A DNA stretch of 64,000 bases from Gemmatimonadetes bacterium T265 (GTDB taxonomy: Bacteria > Gemmatimonadota > Gemmatimonadetes > Gemmatimonadales > Gemmatimonadaceae): assembly GCA_019973575.1 (NCBI GenBank), contig BPUI01000002.1, positions 1,054,001-1,118,000 of the forward strand. The letters are read 5' to 3'. This document shows, in pieces, positions 35,245-43,198 of the stretch. Within the stretch, counting starts at the first letter, position 1, and every line of letters starts with the position of its first letter. The position numbers were made by a program, and so were the translations under genes. Below the pieces are notes generated by a model that was not told the DNA's origin, searched no databases, and saw nothing but the letters and a program-made list of their open reading frames with translations.

Positions 35245-36930
35245 ATGCAGCGACGCATCGACCTCGCGCATCGTGCGCGCGCGTGCGCGGCCGTCGGCGC
35301 CTCTGCGGCGCTGTGCGCCGGCGCGGGACGCGCCGCGGGCGCGCAAGGCGCCACGGTCGTCACGTCGGGTCGGCCGAGCGACTGGACCGACGCCGCGGTC
35401 GGAAGCGAGGAAGAAAACTACCTTCGCGTGCTGCAACTGGTCGGGGTCGCGCGCCCGCGTCCCTGGTCCGTGCGGCCGTTCGGGCCGGGCGAACTACACG
35501 GTCTCGTGCGCGCGGGGGTGCCCCATCCCTGGGCGGCGCGCGTCGCCGGCGACACCGTCACGGGCGGCGACACGGCGCGGAGCGCCGCGCGCGCACCGCG
35601 CCGCACCATTTATCTGCGAACCGTCGGCGCGGCTACCGGCGTCGCCGTGAACACCGGATTCCCGTTCTCCATGAACGACGGCGCCATCTGGACGGGACGC
35701 GGTCCGACGGTGTACGCGTCCGGCGGCGTCGCGGCCGACTACACGCCGACGCCGTGGGCGCGGGTCTCCATCCGGGTCGAGCCGCTCGCGTTCGTGGCGT
35801 CGAACCTCGCGGTGTCTATCGCGTCGAACGGACAAACGGGCGCGTTGCGCTACGGCGATGCGCTCGAGCCGCAGAGGATCGACGCGCCGCAACGGTTCGG
35901 CTCCGGTGCATACGGGCGCGTCGATCCCGGGCAGAGCACGGCGCGCGTCGACGTCGCGGGCCTCGCAGTGGGCGTGTCGACCGCGAACCAGTGGTGGGGA
36001 CCCGCGCTCACCGACCCGCAGATTCTCGGATACAACGCGGCCGGATTCCCGCACGTGTTCGTCGGCACGAGCCGCCCGCTGTGGTTCGGGTTCGGGACCG
36101 TGCACGCGCGGCTTCTGGCCGGCCGCCTTGCGCAATCCGCGTATTCGCCGATGCCGGCCGACTCGGCCTACCGCACCGCGAGCGGCGCTGCGGCGGCGTT
36201 GACGCTCGACGCGGTGCCGGGGCTCGAGCTCGGCGGGACGCGTTTCTATCACGAACCGTGGACCGGCGCCTCGCACGCCCTCAGCCGAATCACGGCTCCC
36301 CTGGGCGGGTTCTTCGGGTCTGAGGTTGCCAACGTCGCACAAAATCAGATCTCGAGCCTCTTCGCGCGCTGGGCGTTTGCGCCGTCGGGACTGGAGGTTT
36401 GGGGGGAGTACATGCGGAACGACGCGGCCGCCGACGTGCGCGACCTCGAGCAGGAGCCGGATCAGAACTCCGGCTTTACCGTCGGCCTCCGGAAAGCCCG
36501 GACGAACGCGGACGGCTCCATCGGGGCGTTCCGGGTGGAGTGGCTCGACGACCGCATCACGCACCTCGAGCGGGTGCGGGGCCAGGTCCGCCCGTACGAG
36601 CACACCCAACTACGCCAGGGGCACACGCAACTCGGCCAGGTGCTCGGGTCCGACGGGGGGCAGGGGGGCAGCAGCGTGACGTTAGGCTACGACCGGTACG
36701 TGCGCGACGGGCGCTGGACGTTCGAGGGCGCGCGACGGGTCGTGCAGACGTCGTTAGGCGAGTCCGCCCCGGAGGCCGCGTGGGACGTGTTGTACTACCT
36801 GCGCGTCGAGCGGCTGCGCTTCGGTCGCCGCCGCGACCTCATGCTCGGCGCCTCCGCAATGCCGGAGCTTAACCGGAACTTCGGCCGCGACGCGTTCAAC
36901 CTCCGTCTCGACGCCGGGTTCCGCTTCTGA
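35245..36930 (+). CDS. Second Wzi-like capsule assembly outer-membrane protein
   Basis: 561 aa from ATG 35245; GAGGAGGG at 35227-35234 lies 10 nt upstream, so this start is preferred to ATG 35215. A signal peptide (ACAAVGASAALCAGAGRAAGA) is followed by a conserved N-terminal segment (VGSEEENYLRVLQLVG) and then beta-rich sequence. The Wzi marker is VSTANQWWGPALTDPQIL near residue 245, and the protein ends LRLDAGFRF, a terminal aromatic typical of outer-membrane barrels. It shares the same plan as its divergent neighbour but is clearly diverged from it. A strong hairpin follows the stop. Confidence 0.8.
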   Translation: MQRRIDLAHRARACAAVGASAALCAGAGRAAGAQGATVVTSGRPSDWTDAAVGSEEENYLRVLQLVGVARPRPWSVRPFGPGELHGLVRAGVPHPWAARVAGDTVTGGDTARSAARAPRRTIYLRTVGAATGVAVNTGFPFSMNDGAIWTGRGPTVYASGGVAADYTPTPWARVSIRVEPLAFVASNLAVSIASNGQTGALRYGDALEPQRIDAPQRFGSGAYGRVDPGQSTARVDVAGLAVGVSTANQWWGPALTDPQILGYNAAGFPHVFVGTSRPLWFGFGTVHARLLAGRLAQSAYSPMPADSAYRTASGAAAALTLDAVPGLELGGTRFYHEPWTGASHALSRITAPLGGFFGSEVANVAQNQISSLFARWAFAPSGLEVWGEYMRNDAAADVRDLEQEPDQNSGFTVGLRKARTNADGSIGAFRVEWLDDRITHLERVRGQVRPYEHTQLRQGHTQLGQVLGSDGGQGGSSVTLGYDRYVRDGRWTFEGARRVVQTSLGESAPEAAWDVLYYLRVERLRFGRRRDLMLGASAMPELNRNFGRDAFNLRLDAGFRF

Positions 36931-36978
36931 TCCGTGCGGCGTCGAACCCCGCCGGGTGTCGCGGCGGGCGCGGACGCA

Positions 36979-37018
36979 CGAATGCCGAGCGGGCGTGACG
37001 CGCCGCGCTCGGCATTCG
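36979..37018. terminator. Long hairpin terminator between the polysaccharide region and the tRNA genes
   Basis: CGAATGCCGAGCG (36979-36991) pairs perfectly with 37006-37018, and GGCG (36992-36995) continues the stem with 37001-37004 across a one-base bulge, leaving a 5-nt loop. It separates the + strand Wzi-like gene from the minus-strand tRNA genes, so it could terminate from both sides. No T-run follows on either strand. Confidence 0.75.
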
Positions 37019-37035
37019 GATTGGGCGACCGACGA

Positions 37036-37109
37036 TGGACGCGCAGGGACTCGAACCCCGGACCTCTGCTGTGTGAAAGCAGCGCTCTAACCAGCTGAGC
37101 TACGCGTCC
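37036..37109 (-). tRNA. tRNA-Val (anticodon CAC)
   Basis: Full cloverleaf on the minus strand: acceptor GGACGCG with CGCGTCC, D stem GCTC/GAGC, anticodon stem CTGCT/AGCAG around loop TTCACAC (anticodon CAC), T arm with TTCGAGT, discriminator A. It reads the GTG codon, which this GC-rich genome uses heavily. The 3' CCA is not encoded. Confidence 0.93.
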
Positions 37110-37177
37110 TCTGGCCGTCGCGAGACGGCTCCTACATCGTAACCCGGCGCGGCCGACCGCGGAAGGTCGGCCGTCAG

Positions 37178-37250
37178 TGGGCCCTGTGGGATTTGAACCC
37201 ACGACCGAGCGATTATGAGTCGCCTGCTCTGACCGCTGAGCTAAGGACCC
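37178..37250 (-). tRNA. tRNA-Ile2 (anticodon CAT, lysidine type)
   Basis: Cloverleaf on the minus strand: acceptor GGGTCCT with AGGGCCC, D stem GCTC/GAGC, anticodon stem GGCGA/TCGCT around loop CTCATAA, T arm with TTCAAAT, discriminator A. The CAT anticodon would suggest Met, but the GGCGACTCATAATCGCT arm matches the known bacterial tRNA-Ile2, in which C34 becomes lysidine through TilS so that AUA is read. CCA is not encoded. It lies 68 bp upstream of the tRNA-Val gene on the same strand. Confidence 0.88.
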
Positions 37251-37285
37251 GCACCGCCCAAGTTACGCACCCGGCGTCGCCACGG

Positions 37286-38359
37286 TCACCCCGTCGTGCC
37301 CTGGCAATCGACCACGCCGTCGTACGCGTTAATGACCTCGTCCGGCGCGACCGACTGCGCCCCGAGCTTCCCGACCTCCACCCCCGCGGCGAAGTTGGCG
37401 ATCACCGCCGCCTCGCGCGGCGTCGCGCCCGCGCCGAGCATCACCGCCAGGTACGCGGTCACCGTGTCGCCTGCGCCGACGACGTCGTACACGTCGCGCG
37501 CGGCCGTCGGGACGCGGAACGGCTCCGCGTCGCCCGTGAGCAGCGCCATCCCGCGTTCGCCGAGCGTGAGCAGGAGGTGGTCGACGCCGAGGCGCGCGAG
37601 CGTCGCGGGCAGCGCCTGCGGGTGCTCGAGGTCGACCGCCGCCCCGAGCGCCGCCTCCAGCTCGCGCCGGTTCGGCTTGAACACCGTCGCGCCGCGGTAG
37701 AGGAAGAAGTTGCGGTACTTGGGATCGACGACGATCGGTAGCCCGAGCGATCGCGCGACCGAGATCGTGTGCGTGATGACCGCGGGGGCGAGCACGCCCT
37801 TGTTGTAGTCCTCGAGGACCACGGCCGTCGCGCCGGCGAGCGCCTGCTCGACCGTGTCCAGCACCCGCCGCTCGTCGGCGCTGTTCAGGTCGGCGTCGTC
37901 CTCCTCGTCGAAGCGGACGACCTGCTGCGCGCGCGCGAGCACGCGCGTCTTGGTCGTCGTCGGGCGCGTGAGCGTGACGAGGGCCGACGCGTCCGCACGG
38001 AGTTCGTGCAGGATGTCGCGCAGACGCGCGCCGGCGAGGTCGTTCCCGATGGTCGCGACGAGGGTGCACCCCGCGCCGAGCGCGACGACGTTCTGCGCGA
38101 CGTTCGCCGCGCCGCCGAGCGCGTCGCGCCGCTCGCGCACGCGGACGACCGGGACCGGCGCTTCGGGCGAGATGCGCTCCACGTCGCCGCGGTAGTAGAC
38201 GTCGAGCATCGCGTCGCCGACGACGACGACGCGCTGCGCCGGCGCCGCGGCGAGCAGCTGGAGCAGCCGCTCCCGCGGCAACACCGCCAGCGACGTGTTG
38301 TGGTGGCCGTCGGACGGGGCGCCGTCCGCAACCGCGAGTTCCGCAGGCACTGTCGACAT
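37286..38359 (-). CDS. D-glycero-beta-D-manno-heptose-7-phosphate kinase (HldE kinase domain, RfaE1)
   Basis: 357-aa PfkB/ribokinase-fold enzyme. VVVVGDAMLDVYYRGDVERI near residue 42 and APVPVVRVRERRDALGGAAN near 65 are the N-terminal hallmarks of the HldE kinase domain, KPNRRELEAALG near 210 contributes to the active site, and DVVGAGDTVTAYLAVMLG near 290 has the GAGD motif with the catalytic Asp. There is no C-terminal adenylyltransferase domain, so a separate RfaE2-type enzyme is needed for ADP-heptose. Start ATG 38359 is chosen because a -35/-10 pair ends 7 nt before it; upstream ATGs exist. Confidence 0.88.
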   Translation of the reverse strand: MSTVPAELAVADGAPSDGHHNTSLAVLPRERLLQLLAAAPAQRVVVVGDAMLDVYYRGDVERISPEAPVPVVRVRERRDALGGAANVAQNVVALGAGCTLVATIGNDLAGARLRDILHELRADASALVTLTRPTTTKTRVLARAQQVVRFDEEDDADLNSADERRVLDTVEQALAGATAVVLEDYNKGVLAPAVITHTISVARSLGLPIVVDPKYRNFFLYRGATVFKPNRRELEAALGAAVDLEHPQALPATLARLGVDHLLLTLGERGMALLTGDAEPFRVPTAARDVYDVVGAGDTVTAYLAVMLGAGATPREAAVIANFAAGVEVGKLGAQSVAPDEVINAYDGVVDCQGTTG

Positions 38360-38366
38360 GGCGCGA

Positions 38367-38395
38367 ACACTACGCATTCCGGCGCGGGCGATCAA
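38367..38395 (-). promoter_or_regulatory. Promoter of the heptose kinase gene (TTGATC-N17-TAGTGT)
   Basis: On the minus strand TTGATC (38395-38390) and TAGTGT (38372-38367) are exactly 17 bp apart, and the -10 ends 7 nt before the ATG at 38,359. Transcription would start at or within a base or two of the start codon, so the mRNA should be nearly leaderless. Confidence 0.65.
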
Positions 38396-38505
38396 CGCCG
38401 CGACGTGCCACAATGTTGCTCGCGGCCGCGCCCGGCACGCCGATTGCCCCCGTCCACGCGTGCGGCCGCGGGAGCTATCGTGGCGCGCTCCGCCCCGACC
38501 TCCCC

Positions 38506-39318
38506 GTGCCCGCGATCACTGCACGCGTCAGCGCGTTCCTCCTGCGCACCGCCGAGGGCGCACAGAACTTCGCGCAGCTCGCGTGGAAGGCCGTGCGCTT
38601 CGTCTTCGCGCGCCCGTTCTACCTCACCGACATGTTCCAGCAGATGGACGCGATGGGCGTCCAGTCGCTCGGAATCGTGTTGCTGACCGGATTCTTCACG
38701 GGGATGGTGCTCGCGCTCCAATCGTCGGTGCAGCTCCGGACGTTCGGCGCGACGCAGTACATCGGGTCGCTCGTCTCGGCGTCGATGATCCGTGAGCTCG
38801 GGCCCGTCCTCGCCGGGCTCATGGTCGCCGGCCGCGTCGGCTCCGGCGTCGCCGCCCAGATTGGGTCGATGAAGGTCACGGAGCAGATCGACGCGCTCAA
38901 CACGCTCGGGACCGACCCGATCAAGAAGCTCGTCACCCCGCGCGTCCTCGCCGGGATCGTGATGTTGCCGATGCTGACTGTCATCAACGACCTCGTCGGG
39001 ATCCTCGGCGGGAACCTGATCGCGAAGCTGTACGTGGGTCTGCCCACGTCGTTCTACTGGCAGACGGTATGGCAGCAGATCGCGCAGGGGGGATTCTCGC
39101 TCGGCGTGATCCCGAACGACTTCATCCAGGGGCTCGTGAAACCGATCGTCTTCGGGGCGATCATCGCCGTCACGGCCTGCTACTACGGACTGGCAACGTC
39201 CGGCGGCACGGAGGGCGTGGGCACCGCGACGACGCGCACGGTGGTCGCCGCGAGCATCTCGATCCTCGTCGTCGACTACTTCCTCACGCAGGTCTTGCTC
39301 GCGGTGTTCGCCGTATGA
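38506..39318 (+). CDS. mlaE: MlaE-like ABC transporter permease
   Basis: About 270 aa. Five to six membrane segments and the family core are visible: MGVQSLGIVLLTGFFTGMVL, then SASMIRELGPVLAGLMVAGRVG, followed by GSMKVTEQIDALNTLGTDPI, the conserved MlaE/permease signature. It would form the inner-membrane part of an MCE-type phospholipid transporter with the next two genes. GTG 38506 gives the normal length; an in-frame ATG at 38,413 would add 31 residues that do not look like this family. It overlaps the ATPase gene as ATGA. Confidence 0.88.
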   Translation: MPAITARVSAFLLRTAEGAQNFAQLAWKAVRFVFARPFYLTDMFQQMDAMGVQSLGIVLLTGFFTGMVLALQSSVQLRTFGATQYIGSLVSASMIRELGPVLAGLMVAGRVGSGVAAQIGSMKVTEQIDALNTLGTDPIKKLVTPRVLAGIVMLPMLTVINDLVGILGGNLIAKLYVGLPTSFYWQTVWQQIAQGGFSLGVIPNDFIQGLVKPIVFGAIIAVTACYYGLATSGGTEGVGTATTRTVVAASISILVVDYFLTQVLLAVFAV

Positions 39319-40364
39319 CGCCGCGCGACGGTGCCGGCGGCGGCGATCCCCGCGTCTCCAACCCGCGGCTCGCCGATCCGGCGCGGAGCGACCCGTCGCA
39401 GGCCGACCCGCGCGCGCCCGCGCCGTCGCCGAGTGCCTCGACCGGCGCGTCGGCGCTGGCCGCGACGCGCGCGAGGCCGGGCGACCGCGCCGCGGAATCG
39501 CAGCACACCCCGCCGGCCGCCCTTCCCGACGGCGGCCGGCGGGTGCGCGCGGCGATCCGGCAGGCGTTGGCCGACGCGGACGACGGGGAGGCGCCGCGGC
39601 CCGACGCGGCCGAGCCCGGGCCGGCGGAGGGGGCCGTGATTGAACTCGAGCACGTGCACCTCGGCTTCGGAGGGCGCACGATCCTCGAGGACATCTCGTT
39701 TCTCGCCATGCAGGGCGAGACGATCGCGGTGGTCGGCGAGTCCGGGACGGGGAAATCGACGACGCTCAAACTCATCCTGCGCCTGCTCGTGCCCGACAGC
39801 GGGTGCGTCTACGTCCACGGGCGCGAGATCGGCGCGCTCTCGTTCGAGGAGGCGCTCGAGGTGCGGCAGCAGATGGGGATGGTGTTCCAGGGCGCGGCGC
39901 TGTTCGACTCGATGAGCGTGTACGAGAACGTCGCATATCCCCTGCGCGAGCACACGCATTACGACGAGGACGAGATCGAGCGGCGCGTGCGCGAGAAGCT
40001 CGACTTCGTCGACCTCGACCCGGACGTCGTCATGCCGCAGCTCCCGTCGGCGCTGTCGGGCGGCATGCGCAAGCGCGTCGGCATCGCGCGCGCGATCGCC
40101 AACGACCCGCGCATCATGCTCTACGACGAGCCGACGTCTGGGCTCGACCCGCTCACGACGGGCACGATCACGCGGCTCATCATCAAGCTCCAGCGCGAAC
40201 TCGGCGTGACGAGCATCGTCGTCTCGCACGACATCCGGTCGGTCTTCCGCATGGCGAGCTACGTTGCGCTCCTCGCCGAGCGGCAGATCCGGTTCTTCGG
40301 CACGCCCGAAGAGATGGCGGCGAGCGACGACCGCTACATCCAGAACTTCCTCGGCGGGTTCTGA
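39315..40364 (+). CDS. mlaF: MlaF-like ABC transporter ATPase
   Basis: 349 aa if started at ATG 39315 (ATGA overlap). The ATPase core starts at about residue 108: Walker A GESGTGKSTTLK, Q-loop in MGMVFQGAALFDSMSVYEN, signature LSGGMRKRVGIARAI, Walker B IMLYDEPTSGLDPLT, and the H-loop VSHD. It powers lipid transport with MlaE. The first 107 residues are Pro/Ala/Asp-rich and low in complexity, with no counterpart in MlaF. A GTG at 39,636 with GGAGG 6 nt upstream would give a 242-aa protein of more usual size and may be the real or a second start. Confidence 0.87.
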   Translation: MTPRDGAGGGDPRVSNPRLADPARSDPSQADPRAPAPSPSASTGASALAATRARPGDRAAESQHTPPAALPDGGRRVRAAIRQALADADDGEAPRPDAAEPGPAEGAVIELEHVHLGFGGRTILEDISFLAMQGETIAVVGESGTGKSTTLKLILRLLVPDSGCVYVHGREIGALSFEEALEVRQQMGMVFQGAALFDSMSVYENVAYPLREHTHYDEDEIERRVREKLDFVDLDPDVVMPQLPSALSGGMRKRVGIARAIANDPRIMLYDEPTSGLDPLTTGTITRLIIKLQRELGVTSIVVSHDIRSVFRMASYVALLAERQIRFFGTPEEMAASDDRYIQNFLGGF

Positions 40365-40417
40365 CCCGCCCGCGTCCCCGCTGACCGCCGCCCCGACCGC
40401 CGACTTCGGCCTCCGCC

Positions 40418-41395
40418 ATGCGCCGCAGCAGCCTCATCACCTTCGAACAGCTCCGCGTCGGCGGGGTCGTGCTCGCCGCGCTCGCGATCCTGCTCTTCGG
40501 CGGCTACCGACTCGGACAGGCGGCCCGCCTGTTCAGCAAGCGCTACCAGCTGATCGCGTTCGTGCCGAACGCGAGCGGGCTGCGCGTCGGCGGCACGGTC
40601 AGCGTCGCCGGCCAGCTCGTCGGCACCGTGGAGAGCATCAGCTTCCTGCCGCCCGACGCGGACACGACGCGCAATTTGAAGCTGACCGTCAACGTCGACG
40701 AGGCCGTCCGCGAGCAGATCCGCGGCGACTCGCGCGCGCGCCTCCGCACGCAGGGCCTGCTCGGCGACAAGGTGTTCGACATCACGCCCGGCACGCCGCG
40801 CTTCGCCGCACTCCGTCCCAACGACACGATCCCGATCGCGCCCTCGCTCGACTACGACCAGATCGTGCAGCAGGCGTCGGGCGCGGTCGGCGACGTCGTC
40901 GGACTCACGCACGACCTCCGCAACGTCACCGGCGGGATCGCGCGCGGCGAGGGGACCGTCGGGCAGCTCGTGACCAACCGCGCGCTCTACGACCAGCTGA
41001 CGCAGACGCTCGACCGGACGAACAACCTGATCGCGCGGATGCAGAACCCGCGTGGCACCGTGGGGCGCCTCCTCGACGACCCGCAGTTGTACCGCAACCT
41101 CGTCCGCGTGACGACCTCGGTCGACTCGCTCACTCAGCAGGTCGCCGGGTCGCAGGGGACGATCGGGCGGCTGCTGCGCGACGACTCGCTCTACGTGCGG
41201 CTCGTCGGCGTCGCGGGCGGGGCCGACTCGCTCGTGAAGCTCCTCACGCGCGGCAACGGGCTCGCGGCGCGGATGCTCACCGACCAGCAGTCGTACGACC
41301 AGCTCAACAAGACGCTGACGGAGTTGAACGCGATCCTCGTCGACGTCCGGCGTAATCCGCAGAAGTACACGAAGGGGCTGATCAAGGTCTTCTGA
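40418..41395 (+). CDS. mlaD: MlaD-like MCE-domain lipid-binding protein
   Basis: 325 aa. One N-terminal membrane anchor (VGGVVLAALAILLFGGYRL, residues 14-32), then an MCE domain (about 40-125) with FVPNASGLRVGGTVSVAGQ and LLGDKVFDITPGT. The remainder is helical and carries three related segments of the form GTxGxLLxDxxLYxxL (near 180, 217 and 253). It would form the periplasmic lipid conduit for MlaE/F. No MlaC or MlaB gene is nearby. It ends 27 bp before the asparaginase gene, which appears to have its own promoter. Confidence 0.88.
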   Translation: MRRSSLITFEQLRVGGVVLAALAILLFGGYRLGQAARLFSKRYQLIAFVPNASGLRVGGTVSVAGQLVGTVESISFLPPDADTTRNLKLTVNVDEAVREQIRGDSRARLRTQGLLGDKVFDITPGTPRFAALRPNDTIPIAPSLDYDQIVQQASGAVGDVVGLTHDLRNVTGGIARGEGTVGQLVTNRALYDQLTQTLDRTNNLIARMQNPRGTVGRLLDDPQLYRNLVRVTTSVDSLTQQVAGSQGTIGRLLRDDSLYVRLVGVAGGADSLVKLLTRGNGLAARMLTDQQSYDQLNKTLTELNAILVDVRRNPQKYTKGLIKVF

Positions 41396-41410
41396 CCCGC
41401 CGCCGCCGTG

Positions 41411-41416
41411 TAGCTT
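41411..41416 (+). promoter_or_regulatory. Minus-10-like TAGCTT, candidate leaderless promoter for the asparaginase gene
   Basis: TAGCTT (TANNNT) ends 6 nt before the ATG at 41,423. No clear -35 box or Shine-Dalgarno sequence is visible. Confidence 0.4.
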
Positions 41417-41422
41417 GCACGC

Positions 41423-42421
41423 ATGCGGACCCTCTCTCTCGACGTGATCGCCACCCGGGGCGCGCTGGTCGAGTCGCGCCACGCGGTGCACGCGGCCGTG
41501 GTCCGCGCCGGGCCGGCCGGCGATCAACTCGTCGCCGCCGCCGGCGACCCGAACACGGTGACGTACTGGCGCTCGTGCGCGAAGCCGTTCCAGGTGCTGC
41601 CGCTGCTGCGCGACGGCGGCTTCGACCGCGCGCGCTGGGGCGACGACGAACTCGCCCTCGCCTGCGCGTCCCACGGCGGCGAGCCCGAACACGTCGCCCT
41701 CGCCGCCCGCATGCTCGCCACCCTCGGGCTCGAAGAGGGTGACCTCGCCTGCGGCGCGCACGAACCGCTCGCGGCGCGCGGCGCGCGCTTCCTGCGCGAC
41801 GCGGGGCTGCGGCCGACGCGCCTGCACAACAACTGCTCGGGGAAGCACGCCGCGATGCTCGCGCGCACGGTCGCCCACGACTGGCCCGCCGCCGGCTACG
41901 AGCGCGCGGAACACCCGGTGCAGCGCGCCTGCACGCACGAGGTCGCGCGCTGGACCGGCGTCGCCGAAGACGCCCTGGTCACCGCGGTCGACGGCTGCGG
42001 CGTGGTCGTCTACGGATTGCCGCTCGTCGGGATGGCGCGTGCCTACGCGCGACTCGCGCGCGACGCACGCGCCGGCCACGACGAGCCGTCGCGCGTGCTG
42101 CACGCCATGCGCACCCGCCCCTTCCTCGTCGGCGGCACGGACCGGTTCGACACGGTGCTGGCGGAGGCGACCGACGGGCGCGTCGTGGCGAAGGTCGGCG
42201 CCGAAGGCGTGCACTCGGTCGCGGTCCTCGACGAGGACCTCGGGATTGCGATCAAGGTCGCGGACGGCGCCGCGCGCGCGCAGTACCCGGCGGTCGTCAA
42301 CGCGCTCCGCCAGCTCGGCGTCCTCGACGACCCGCTCCCGCCGCCGCTCGCGGACTGGCTCGTGCGCCCGGTCCGGAACACGCGCAACGCCGCGGTCGGC
42401 GAGCTCCGCCCCGTAGCGTGA
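41423..42421 (+). CDS. L-asparaginase II family protein
   Basis: 332 aa. This family differs from the classic E. coli asparaginases. Its conserved steps are present: YWRSCAKPFQVLPLL near residue 48, CASHGGEPEHV near 81, RLHNNCSGKHAAML near 132, VDGCGVVVYGLPL near 189 and KVGAEGVHSVAVL near 258. The SCAKP and NNCSGKH segments hold the Ser, Cys and Lys residues thought to catalyse amide hydrolysis in this family. It is cytoplasmic with no signal peptide. It probably forms its own transcription unit after mlaD. Confidence 0.88.
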   Translation: MRTLSLDVIATRGALVESRHAVHAAVVRAGPAGDQLVAAAGDPNTVTYWRSCAKPFQVLPLLRDGGFDRARWGDDELALACASHGGEPEHVALAARMLATLGLEEGDLACGAHEPLAARGARFLRDAGLRPTRLHNNCSGKHAAMLARTVAHDWPAAGYERAEHPVQRACTHEVARWTGVAEDALVTAVDGCGVVVYGLPLVGMARAYARLARDARAGHDEPSRVLHAMRTRPFLVGGTDRFDTVLAEATDGRVVAKVGAEGVHSVAVLDEDLGIAIKVADGAARAQYPAVVNALRQLGVLDDPLPPPLADWLVRPVRNTRNAAVGELRPVA

Positions 42422-42505
42422 TGCCGCTCCCGCAGCTGACGACCACCGCCGAGCCCGCCGCACGCGCCCGTGCCCGCGCATAGTTCCGCCCCAGTCGGCG
42501 AAGAA

Positions 42506-43150
42506 ATGATGCACGACGTGGTCGACGCGCCCGCTACCCTGTCGCACGTCGAGCGCACGCTCGTCCGCGTCGCCGCGGTCGTCGCGGTGGGCGACGAGCC
42601 GGCGGTACGCGACGTCCTCGCCCGCGCCCTCGACGCCGCCGTCCCGCCGCCCTGGGTCGAGGAGGTCCTGCTGCAGTCGTACATGTTCGCCGGCTTCCCG
42701 CGCGCGCTCAACGCGATGCGCGAGTGGCGCCGCCTCTCCGGGCTCGCCGCGCCCGCGGTGGACCCGGACCTCGACCGCGACGACCACCTCGTCCGCGGCG
42801 AGGCGACCTGCGCCCGCGTCTACGGCCACTTCTACCCCAAACTCCGCGACAACGTCGCCGCGCTCCACCCCGCGCTCGACCGCTGGATGGTCGAGGCGGG
42901 CTACGGCCAAGTACTCGGCCGCCCCGCGCTCAGCCTCGCGCGCCGCGAGCTGTGCGTCGTCGCCGTCTGCGCCGCGGCCGCGCAGGAGCGGCAGCTGCAA
43001 TCGCACCTGCACGGCGCGCTGCACGTCGGCGTCGACCCGGCAGTCATTACCGAGACGCTCGCGGCCGTGGCCGACCTCGCGCGCGACGGCGGCGACCGCG
43101 CGGGCCGCCTCTGGGACCACGTGCGCGCGTCCGCGTCGCGGCCCGACTAA
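42506..43150 (+). CDS. Carboxymuconolactone decarboxylase-like (AhpD fold) protein
   Basis: About 214 aa, helical. Two similar helical halves are visible: PPPWVEEVLLQSYMFAGFPR near residue 47 and LHGALHVGVDPAVITETLAA near 172, each resembling the AhpD/CMD helix hairpin. The usual CxxC-x3-H redox motif is absent in the first half (no Cys), and the second half has only scattered Cys (LCVVAVCAAA), so a peroxidase-partner role is doubtful. ATG 42506 was chosen; an in-frame GTG at 42,470 is also possible. It lies 49 bp before obg. The function is unknown. Confidence 0.7.
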   Translation: MMHDVVDAPATLSHVERTLVRVAAVVAVGDEPAVRDVLARALDAAVPPPWVEEVLLQSYMFAGFPRALNAMREWRRLSGLAAPAVDPDLDRDDHLVRGEATCARVYGHFYPKLRDNVAALHPALDRWMVEAGYGQVLGRPALSLARRELCVVAVCAAAAQERQLQSHLHGALHVGVDPAVITETLAAVADLARDGGDRAGRLWDHVRASASRPD

Positions 43151-43198
43151 CCGGCTCGACCCACCGGCTCGACCCACACCCGTTTCGCTGCGCAGCCC

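Noticed and set aside
37178-37250. CAT-anticodon tRNA as tRNA-Met
   Set aside because: The anticodon arm and flanking bases match the lysidine-type tRNA-Ile2, not initiator or elongator Met.
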